A stretch of DNA of 31,998 nucleotides from PALSA-926 sp964476835 (GTDB lineage: Bacteria; Pseudomonadota; Alphaproteobacteria; Micavibrionales; UBA2020), in assembly GCA_964476835.1 (NCBI GenBank), contig CAYZCE010000023.1, forward strand, positions 1 to 31,998, written 5' to 3'. Each line of letters starts with the position of its first letter. Within the stretch, counting starts at the first letter, position 1. Position numbers and translations under genes: made by a program. Positions 8,824 to 14,642 of the stretch are shown here, in pieces. A model generated the notes under the pieces. It was not told where the DNA came from, ran no database searches, and saw only the letters and a list, made by a program, of their open reading frames with translations.

Positions 8824-9374
8824 GGTTTCGCCGTCGCCTCGCTCATCGCGTAAAACACGCCGTCGCCCACCTGCAAATGCAGTTGCCCGCGCACCGTCAC
8901 CGGCGCATAGGTGAAGCCGAGCGGCTTTGCGGCGTGCACCTCGATCATCTCGCCGGGGCCACCTGGCAGGCAATAGGGGCAACTGGGCGGCCATGCGCTG
9001 AGGATGAAATGATCCTGCTTTTCTGCGCCCTGCAGAGGGAACATATAGCCGGTGATGGTGACGTCTTTTCCGTCAAGCGCGCGCACCGCGCCGTAATCGA
9101 CGCTGATGCCTTTCGCGCCGCCGCGCGCCTTCGCGGCGGAAAGCTTCTTCCATGTCACGCTGTCGCCTGCACCCTGCGCGGTCGTGGTGACGTCGTCGGC
9201 AGCAGCGTCGAACTCCGTTTCGCTGCCGGTCAAGCGGCCGAGCGCGCGCGAAGTGGCCTGTTGCGCCATGTGCGGGGAAGAGCCGAAGACGCGGCTGAAA
9301 TTGCCGTTCGCATATCCTGCAATCAGCAGGACAGCGAAGGCAACGGCCAGCAGGGCTTCGGTCTTCCCGCGCAT
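8820..9374 (-). CDS. DUF3299-like exported protein, paralogue 1
   Basis: A 184-residue protein with one N-terminal hydrophobic segment (signal peptide or anchor) and a periplasmic domain. The conserved core is ALDGKDVTITGYMFPL, then SCPYCLPGGPGEMIEV, which is the DUF3299-type pattern. The CPYC pair could bind metal or form a disulfide. It is the last gene of a five-gene minus-strand run. The upstream stop overlaps the start: either ATG 9374 (sharing one base) or GTG 9377 (four-base overlap) is possible, and I prefer ATG. It is a clear paralogue of the next gene upstream. Function is unknown; linkage to a FtsX-type ABC transporter suggests a periplasmic accessory role, perhaps in metal handling. 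Confidence 0.75.
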   Translation of the reverse strand: MRGKTEALLAVAFAVLLIAGYANGNFSRVFGSSPHMAQQATSRALGRLTGSETEFDAAADDVTTTAQGAGDSVTWKKLSAAKARGGAKGISVDYGAVRALDGKDVTITGYMFPLQGAEKQDHFILSAWPPSCPYCLPGGPGEMIEVHAAKPLGFTYAPVTVRGQLHLQVGDGVFYAMSEATAKP

Positions 9375-9901
9375 CACTTCACCACATGCGCGTCGAGCAG
9401 GCGGAAGAACGTGCTGTTCTCCGGGTCTTTTTCGACCAGCTGCAAGGTGCCGGCCAGCACGACGGGGTCATAGGAGAACTTGACGGGAGTCTTGTCCGCA
9501 TGCACCTCGATCACCAGCGCGGGGCTGACGTGGTAGTGGAACGGGCAGCTGATCGGGAAGGGGCCGAAGAGGAACAGCTTCTGCTTCTCCGTCTCGTCGA
9601 GCGGGAACATGAAGCCCTTGACTGTCACCTGCTTGCCGTCGAGCGCGCGCAAGGCATCCGTGAACTTCGGCTTGTAGTACTGGAAATCGTAGCCGTCGGG
9701 CGTTTTGCCTTCGACGTCGATCTCTTTCGTCGCGCCGAAGGTCTTCCAGTTGGTCGCGCCCTTCGGCACATCGACGTAGTTCTTGATGTAGTCCTGCATC
9801 GTGCGGTTGGGGCTGTCGCTCATGGTCGAGGCATCCACGCTGGTCAGCGCCCACGCAGGCGCCGACCAGAGCAGAAGCAGAAGAAGTGCGAACCGCCTCA
9901 T
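9374..9901 (-). CDS. DUF3299-like exported protein, paralogue 2
   Basis: A 175-residue protein with a typical Sec signal peptide ending near ALT at residue 20. The C-terminal domain repeats the pattern of its neighbour: ALDGKQVTVKGFMFPL, then SCPFHYHVSPALVIEVHADK. In this copy the second cysteine of the CPYC pair is replaced, and His residues appear instead (CPFHYH). Its start ATG 9901 overlaps the permease stop by four bases (ATGA), so translation is probably coupled. The pair probably arose by tandem duplication and diverged in the putative ligand site. The biochemical function is not known to me. Confidence 0.78.
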   Translation of the reverse strand: MRRFALLLLLLWSAPAWALTSVDASTMSDSPNRTMQDYIKNYVDVPKGATNWKTFGATKEIDVEGKTPDGYDFQYYKPKFTDALRALDGKQVTVKGFMFPLDETEKQKLFLFGPFPISCPFHYHVSPALVIEVHADKTPVKFSYDPVVLAGTLQLVEKDPENSTFFRLLDAHVVK

Positions 9902-11103
9902 GCGCGCCCCCGTGCGAGCAGCGCCGCGATGTCGGTCTTGCCTGCGAGGATCGCAGGCACCAGCCCCGCCAGCATGCCGGTGCCGAGGCCGAGGGCGAGG
10001 AACAACGCATCTGCCGCCTGCGGCTGCATCAGCGCGGCGGGCAAAGCGAGGCCCTGCAGGCTGCCGATGCTGATTGCCGCGATCGCCGCCGCTGTGTGCC
10101 CGAGGGCAAGGCCGAGGATTGTGCCTGCACCGGCAAGCAGCAATCCTTCCATCATCACCGTGCCCGAGAGCGTGAGCGGAGATGCGCCCAGCACGCGCAA
10201 CACGCCGAGGTCGTAGCGCCGCGCCGCGAGGCCCGAGGCCAGCGTGGAGAGCAGCACAAGTCCCGACAATATCATGAAGCCGCCAGCGAGCGCCGTCAGT
10301 ACGTCGCGGCCAAAGCCCATGCTCTGCGCCAGCCGCGTCATCTCATAGGCCGGGCTGGCGGCGAGCAGGTTGGAGGAGCGGTTGATCTCGCGCGGCAGCG
10401 TCATGACGGCGAGCGGGCTTTTTACCTTGAGTAGCAACGCTGTCACCTGATGGCCGATTTTCAACTCTTCAGCCGCATCGGGATCGCCGGCGTCGGGGTG
10501 CATGTGGAGCTGTTGCACGCTTTCCACCGAGGTCATGATCAGTCGGTCGAGCACGGTGCCTGAAGGCTTGAGCACGCCGGTGATCTTATAGAGGTGGAAG
10601 TTGTGCACGTCGTCGCTGTCCGCCGACAGGCCGTGCACGCCCGCGAAGGTGTCGCCGATCTTGAGCCCGGTCAATGCGCCCGCCACGGCCTCGAAAGGCT
10701 CCTGCCACATGTCGCCCGTGGCAAAACCCGCGTGGTAGTTGAGCAGGTAGTCGGGCGATGTGCCGACGATGCGCCAGCCGCGGTAGTTGTCGCCGAGCGC
10801 CAGCGGGATCGCGCGCGCCACCTGCGGCAGGTGCGAGATCCTGTCCGCGTCGGCGGCCTCGATATTTCCCGTGGGGACGTCGGCGTGATAGACGCTCGAG
10901 AGCACCAGCTGCAACGGGCTGCCCTTGGCGCCGACCACGACGTCGATGCCGTCGGCGTTGCGCGCAAGGCCGTCGCCGACCGTCTGCGAGAGCAGGAAGA
11001 CGGCGGTCAGCAGCGCGATGCCCGCCGCGGCGGAGAGGATGCACAAAGCCGCGCCAAGCGGGCGTGCACGGACGGAGGCGAGGGCGAGGGAGAACATGTT
11101 CAT
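9898..11103 (-). CDS. ABC transporter permease, FtsX/MacB type
   Basis: A 401-residue inner-membrane protein of the FtsX superfamily. There is one N-terminal membrane helix (about 15-40), a large periplasmic region rich in charged and His residues (FHLYK, LHMHPDAGD), and three C-terminal helices from about residue 265 to 385. This topology is shared by LolC/E, MacB and related permeases that work by mechanotransmission or handle lipoproteins and peptides rather than by classical import. It overlaps the ATPase gene by four bases on one side and a DUF3299 gene by four on the other. Substrate is unknown. Operons of this make-up (ABC pair plus DUF3299) occur in zinc-regulated loci of gammaproteobacteria, which is the basis for a metal-related guess. 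Confidence 0.85.
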   Translation of the reverse strand: MNMFSLALASVRARPLGAALCILSAAAGIALLTAVFLLSQTVGDGLARNADGIDVVVGAKGSPLQLVLSSVYHADVPTGNIEAADADRISHLPQVARAIPLALGDNYRGWRIVGTSPDYLLNYHAGFATGDMWQEPFEAVAGALTGLKIGDTFAGVHGLSADSDDVHNFHLYKITGVLKPSGTVLDRLIMTSVESVQQLHMHPDAGDPDAAEELKIGHQVTALLLKVKSPLAVMTLPREINRSSNLLAASPAYEMTRLAQSMGFGRDVLTALAGGFMILSGLVLLSTLASGLAARRYDLGVLRVLGASPLTLSGTVMMEGLLLAGAGTILGLALGHTAAAIAAISIGSLQGLALPAALMQPQAADALFLALGLGTGMLAGLVPAILAGKTDIAALLARGRA

Positions 11104-11753
11104 GCGGCCTCCTTGACCTGCATATCAAGCCGCAGGATGCGGTCGAACTGTTGCGTGATGCGGTTGTCGTGCGTGGCGACGAGCAGGGCAGCGCCCGTCT
11201 CGGCGGCCTGCGCGCGCAGCAGTTCCATCACGGCGGCGGCATTGGCGTCGTCGAGCGCGCTGGTGGGTTCATCGGCGACGATGATGCCGGGGCGGTTGAG
11301 CACCGCGCGGGCGATGGCGGCGCGTTGCTGCTCGCCCTGGCTGAGCGCTTCGGGGCGGCGGTGCGCCTTGGCGCTGAGGCCGAGGCGGTCGAGCAGGTCA
11401 TCGACGCGCGCGGCATCGGGCTTCTGCGCGATATCGGCGGCCAGCGCGACGTTCTGCCGCAGCGTCAGCGACGGCAGCAGGTGCAGCGTCTGGAACACGA
11501 AGCCGAAGTGGCGGCCGCGCAAACGGTCGCGGTCGCGTGACGGCAGGGCGTAAAGGTCGCGGCCCTCCAGTGACACCGCACCGGTCGACGGCGGCAACAG
11601 GCCTGCAAGCACGGAGAGCAGCGTCGTCTTGCCCGAGCCGGACGGCCCGAGGATCAGCGTTTTCTCGCCGCGCGCGACGGACAGAGGCGCGAAACGCAGG
11701 GGCGGCGCGCCTTTGCGCATGACGGCGAGCGCCGTCGAAGTCAGGAGTGTCAT
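11100..11753 (-). CDS. ABC transporter ATP-binding protein (LolD/MacB-like)
   Basis: A 217-residue nucleotide-binding subunit. Walker A is GPSGSGKTT, the Q-loop is in GFVFQTLHLLPSLT, the signature is LSQGEQQR, Walker B is IIVADEPTSALDD and the switch His is in LLVATHD. The PSLTLRQNV stretch and small size are typical of the LolD/MacB/FtsE group, which pairs with FtsX-type permeases such as the one encoded immediately downstream (four-base ATGA overlap). It powers the transporter by ATP hydrolysis at the cytosolic face. The start is ATG 11753. A gap of 42 bases separates it from the small membrane protein upstream. Confidence 0.93.
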   Translation of the reverse strand: MTLLTSTALAVMRKGAPPLRFAPLSVARGEKTLILGPSGSGKTTLLSVLAGLLPPSTGAVSLEGRDLYALPSRDRDRLRGRHFGFVFQTLHLLPSLTLRQNVALAADIAQKPDAARVDDLLDRLGLSAKAHRRPEALSQGEQQRAAIARAVLNRPGIIVADEPTSALDDANAAAVMELLRAQAAETGAALLVATHDNRITQQFDRILRLDMQVKEAA

Positions 11754-11795
11754 GGGTGGTTCCTCTCGTCTGTAAATTTCAAAAAGCGGTGAAAC

Positions 11796-12101
11796 TCAGG
11801 CGAGGGAAGGCGGGGCGCGGGCGGCGTAGGTGAAGGTTGCGGTGCGCGGCAGCCAGCGGCGCAACGTCGTTGCGACGGGTGAAAAAACCGCCGCTGCAAA
11901 GACGAAAGCGACGATGACGGGGCCGAGCGTCTGCGCGAGATCTATCGCGAGGTGGCAAAGGTCGCAGTCGCCGTCCTTGTCGGCTGCGGCGGCATGCTGC
12001 TCGGTGACGGCGTGGACGCTATAGTGGTGCGCCAGCCCGACCTGCGTCAGCAGCATCAGGACCGCCAGTAGCGCGGCCGCGTATGTCTTCACCTTTGTCA
12101 T
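11796..12101 (-). CDS. Small Cys/His-bearing membrane protein heading the ABC operon
   Basis: A 101-residue protein with an N-terminal hydrophobic segment (about 7-24), a His-rich exported loop (AHHYSVHAV, then EQHAAAA), a DCDLCHLAID motif and a second membrane helix near 58-78. The CxxCH motif near the second helix resembles short DUF2946/DUF2607-type proteins found with metal-regulated genes, but I cannot assign the family with certainty. It lies 42 bases upstream of the ATPase gene on the same strand and is probably the first gene of that operon. No good Shine-Dalgarno is visible before ATG 12101. A periplasmic metal-binding role is inferred from ligand-like residues and context only. Confidence 0.65.
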   Translation of the reverse strand: MTKVKTYAAALLAVLMLLTQVGLAHHYSVHAVTEQHAAAADKDGDCDLCHLAIDLAQTLGPVIVAFVFAAAVFSPVATTLRRWLPRTATFTYAARAPPSLA

Positions 12102-12140
12102 GACGGCAGGAGTTTTTCACAACCGTTTTGGAATGTACAG

Positions 12141-12710
12141 TTATTCCGGCGTGACTTTGTCCCACGTGCCGTTGCATTCCGCGACGTAAGGGTAATAGCC
12201 TTTCGGATTCGTGCAGTGATACCAGTATTTTGGCTCTGGCGGCGGCGGCGGCGTGTCGCCGGCCGTCTGACTGCCGGCGGGGGCGGCAGGCACCTTTTTC
12301 CATGCGACGCTGCAGCCCTGCACGTAAGGGTAATAGCCGTCCGGGTTCGCGCAATAATACCACGATTTGCCGTCCTGCACGGGCGCGAGGTCGGCGGGTG
12401 CCGGCGCGGGCGCAGGAACTTCGGTCGTCACCTGGCTCTGGATCACGACGACGGAGGGCTTGTAGGGATCGGGATAGGGATAGACTGGCGCAGAATAGAA
12501 ATACCAGTAGTTCCCGGCCACCCACCACCAGCCGTCGCGGCGGTTGTGCGCGCCATGCACCCAATGCCCGCCCGTCCAGACGGGCATGTCGTGATCGCGG
12601 AAGTGGTGGATGTTGCCCGACCAGTGCCGCTGCTGCGGCGCCGCCTGCGCGGGCGCGCCGGCCGACAGGAGCGTGGCGGCGATGAGGGCGGATATAACCT
12701 GTTTTTTCAT
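12141..12710 (-). CDS. Secreted protein with two cysteine-framed YYPYV repeats
   Basis: A 189-residue protein with a standard signal peptide cleaved near AQA (residue 23). The first half is Trp/His/Tyr-rich (WTGGHWVHG, GWWWVAGNYWYFY), followed by a Pro/Ala linker. Two copies of a roughly 26-residue unit follow at about 117-142 and 163-188: W-Y-[YH]-C-x-N-P-x-G-YYPYV-x-x-C-x-x-x-W-x-K-V. Each unit has two Cys likely to pair as a disulfide. Proteins of this composition are common, uncharacterised envelope proteins of proteobacteria. The start ATG 12710 has AAGGA upstream at suitable spacing. It sits between tRNA-Thr and the ABC operon on the same strand. Function is unknown. Confidence 0.8.
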   Translation of the reverse strand: MKKQVISALIAATLLSAGAPAQAAPQQRHWSGNIHHFRDHDMPVWTGGHWVHGAHNRRDGWWWVAGNYWYFYSAPVYPYPDPYKPSVVVIQSQVTTEVPAPAPAPADLAPVQDGKSWYYCANPDGYYPYVQGCSVAWKKVPAAPAGSQTAGDTPPPPPEPKYWYHCTNPKGYYPYVAECNGTWDKVTPE

Positions 12711-12740
12711 GAAAAAATTCCTTTCATACCCATGACACGG

Positions 12741-12763
12741 GCGCAGGCGTATAAATCCTGCGC
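12741..12763. other. Short hairpin 3' of tRNA-Thr
   Basis: GCGCAGG (12741-12747) and CCTGCGC (12757-12763) form a perfect 7-bp stem with a nine-base AT-rich loop. It lies 30 bases beyond the tRNA 3' end and 31 bases before the start of the secreted-protein gene. No T-run follows on the minus strand, so a terminator or a leader structure are both only possibilities. Confidence 0.35.
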
Positions 12764-12792
12764 TGGAGGAATGATTTCGGAAATCTGGAGAA

Positions 12793-12867
12793 TGGTGCCG
12801 GCGGAGAGGATTGAACTCCCGACCTTCGGTTTACAAAACCGCTGCACTACCGCTGTGCTACGCCGGC
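12793..12867 (-). tRNA. tRNA-Thr (anticodon TGT)
   Basis: On the minus strand the acceptor arms GCCGGCG and CGCCGGC pair over seven bases. The D arm is GCAC/GTGC, the anticodon stem encloses the loop TTTGTAA with TGT at positions 34-36, the T arm is GGGAG-TTCAATC-CTCTC, and ACCA is encoded at the 3' end (12796-12793). The first pair of the anticodon stem is a G/A mismatch. The anticodon UGU reads ACA threonine codons. A promoter at 12879-12906 fits a very short leader. Confidence 0.95.
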
Positions 12868-12878
12868 GCACCTCCGTT

Positions 12879-12906
12879 TTTATACGGGAATTGCCGGATT
12901 TTTCAA
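12879..12906 (-). promoter_or_regulatory. Promoter of tRNA-Thr
   Basis: On the minus strand: -35 TTGAAA (12906-12901), a 16-base spacer and -10 TATAAA (12884-12879). The mature tRNA begins 12 bases after the -10, as expected for a stable RNA promoter. Confidence 0.6.
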
Positions 12907-12952
12907 GAAAAAACCGGGCGGATGCTCATTTTGGGTGCATTTTCGGCAGATA

Positions 12953-12961
12953 TGCTATGAT
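12953..12961 (+). promoter_or_regulatory. Possible extended -10 promoter of the dotM-dotL operon
   Basis: TGC followed by TATGAT (12956-12961) matches an extended -10 element. No convincing -35 is at 16-18 bases. Transcription would start near 12968, about 29 bases before the preferred GTG start of the dotM-like gene. Confidence 0.35.
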
Positions 12962-12996
12962 AGGAGACAAGCTTTTTTCAAAGGGGTTTGAGAAGC

Positions 12997-14166
12997 GTGT
13001 CACAGGGGCAGAAAAGTCCGCACGAAGATATTATCCTGACGATTATCGCCGTCGGGCTGATCCTCACGATCGCGTGGGGCATCTGGCATTTCTTCCATGC
13101 CGAGCTGACCAACGCGCTGCGCTGGATCCGCGTGGCGGAACTGTGGCTGGCGACTTTCGTCGTGCATGCCGATTACGCCGTCAACGTGCCCGACCAGGGC
13201 GTGCAGCAGATGAGCGTCTGGCGCAAGTGGCTGCCGCATGCGCCCGTCGAGCAGATCGGCACTTCCGAACTCAGGGTGATGACCTATGTGACGATGATGC
13301 CGCTGCGCTACGTCTTCTCGGCCGTCATGGGTTTTTACATGGCTTGGGCGATCTTCTTCGGCCCCGGCACGCGCTACAAGCGCAAGATGCGCCTCGAGGA
13401 GCTGATGAAGGAACAGGCGATCTCGTTCCCGCAGATCCAGCCGTTCGTCAAGTTCAACCCGCTGACGCAGGTGCCGCACCGCGTGCCGGGCGATCCGGTG
13501 CCGTCGAAGCTGCCGATGTTCGCCGAGGCGCTCTCGCCCGAGGAATGGGTCGCGTATCACGATATCGCATGGCAGAACAACCAGCTCGACACGGCCAAGG
13601 CGTGGCAGGGCCTCGCGCAGCAGCTCGGCAAGCGCTGGCAGGGCCCGCTCAAGCTGGCGCCGCACGCGCAGGCGCTTTACGCCGTCTTCGCGCTCAAGCA
13701 CGCGCGCAAGCGCAAGGAAGCGGAACAGATGCTCAACGAGCTTGCCGTTTCCTGGACGCCTGAAGGCGGCCTGAACATCCCGCCGAAGCTCAAGTCGCAA
13801 ATCATGAAGATCATCCGCGACCCCAAGCTGGGCGGCGCGCTGCAGAAGCATGCCGACAAGCACGCCTTCGAGACGACGGCGCTGCTGCGCGCCCTCGGCC
13901 GCGCGCGCGAAGAGGGCGGCGTCCTGGCGCCCGCGACGTTCCTCTGGCTGCGCGGGCAGGACCGCACGCTGTGGTACCCGCTCAACAACATGGGCCGCAA
14001 GTCGTACCATGCGGAAGCCGTGGGCGCGATGGTGCATTACACCAACGAGCTGATCGCGGGGCAAAAGATACCGACGCCGCGCTTCGACGACGTCATCCGC
14101 GGCATCGAGGGCTTCCTGAAAGGCCCGTCGTCGCGCGCGATCCCGCCACGCGAAAAAAAGAAGTAA
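12997..14166 (+). CDS. icmP: IcmP/DotM-like type IVB coupling-complex protein
   Basis: A 389-residue inner-membrane protein similar to DotM (IcmP) of Legionella, which binds the coupling ATPase DotL and helps recruit effectors. Two membrane helices are predicted at about 11-33 and 103-122, and the rest is cytosolic. The signature FLWLRGQDRTLWYPLNNMGR near residue 310 is characteristic of this family, which is close in length (about 376 in Legionella). The C-terminus is strongly basic (REKKK). I prefer GTG 12997; an in-frame TTG at 12988 is the alternative but has AGGGG only two bases away. The next gene begins nine bases after the stop, so the unit is an operon with the dotL-like gene, in the same P-then-O order as the Legionella locus. 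Confidence 0.88.
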   Translation: MSQGQKSPHEDIILTIIAVGLILTIAWGIWHFFHAELTNALRWIRVAELWLATFVVHADYAVNVPDQGVQQMSVWRKWLPHAPVEQIGTSELRVMTYVTMMPLRYVFSAVMGFYMAWAIFFGPGTRYKRKMRLEELMKEQAISFPQIQPFVKFNPLTQVPHRVPGDPVPSKLPMFAEALSPEEWVAYHDIAWQNNQLDTAKAWQGLAQQLGKRWQGPLKLAPHAQALYAVFALKHARKRKEAEQMLNELAVSWTPEGGLNIPPKLKSQIMKIIRDPKLGGALQKHADKHAFETTALLRALGRAREEGGVLAPATFLWLRGQDRTLWYPLNNMGRKSYHAEAVGAMVHYTNELIAGQKIPTPRFDDVIRGIEGFLKGPSSRAIPPREKKK

Positions 14167-14175
14167 GGAGCGAAC

Positions 14176-14625
14176 ATGGGTTTCTTCGGCAAAAAAGCGA
14201 CGGTGCGGGCGGAAGGGCAATGGCTCTCGGTCTTCGTGCCCAACGCGCAGGGCGGACGCCTGTGGCGCACCGCGCTCGACCAGTTCCCGACCGCCGCCAT
14301 CGAGGTGCATGAAAAGCAGGGCGCCTTCGCGCTCACTATGACGACGTCGCGCGGCGCGGAAGACATCGCCGCCTTCGCCACGCGCCGCGAGGCGGATTGC
14401 GCGCTGCGTTCCATCGCCTGCGCGCTGGCGCATCACAAGAGCGGCTGGCGCAAGCTGATGCGCTGGATCGTCATCCTGCTCGCGATTTTCGGTTTCATGT
14501 CGTTGTTTGGCGGTTCGTCGGAGAAATCCGTGCGCGCGCCGGACAGGGGCGCTTCTTCTTCCGTCACCCGTCCGTCGGTCAAGCCCGGCGTGCCGGTGCC
14601 GGCGGATGAATTGTTCGGTAAGTAA
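14176..14625 (+). CDS. Unrecognised one-pass membrane protein between dotM and dotL
   Basis: A 149-residue protein I do not recognise. Residues 1-90 form a probably cytosolic alpha/beta domain that begins with a basic stretch (FFGKKATVRAEG) and ends in a Cys/Ala/His-rich helix (CALRSIACALAHH). One membrane helix runs from about 94 to 112. A short Ser/Pro-rich tail follows and ends in PADELFGK. It lies nine bases after the dotM-like stop and 17 bases before the dotL-like GTG, with a good AGGAG-type site before ATG 14176. Its codon use looks like that of its neighbours. The position suggests a part of, or chaperone for, the coupling complex. Legionella has no gene between icmP and icmO, so this would be lineage specific. 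Confidence 0.8.
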   Translation: MGFFGKKATVRAEGQWLSVFVPNAQGGRLWRTALDQFPTAAIEVHEKQGAFALTMTTSRGAEDIAAFATRREADCALRSIACALAHHKSGWRKLMRWIVILLAIFGFMSLFGGSSEKSVRAPDRGASSSVTRPSVKPGVPVPADELFGK

Positions 14626-14642
14626 CCAAGGGACGGTGCCGG

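Noticed and set aside
5875..8994. Long open frame (over 1000 codons) antisense to the icmB-like gene
   Set aside because: High GC at third positions keeps the opposite frame free of stops. The translation is Arg/Asp/Val-rich low complexity without any domain, whereas the plus frame is a recognisable ATPase.
12130..12147. GGAAT-N8-ATTCC dyad as a Zur-like operator for the ABC operon
   Set aside because: Arms are only five bases, it overlaps the end of the upstream coding region, and it does not match the AT-rich Zur site known from alphaproteobacteria.
12793..12867. tRNA-Thr as attachment site of a Dot/Icm island
   Set aside because: tRNA 3' ends are common integration sites, but I found no direct repeat of the tRNA 3' end in the window and no integrase gene, and neighbouring GC content is even.
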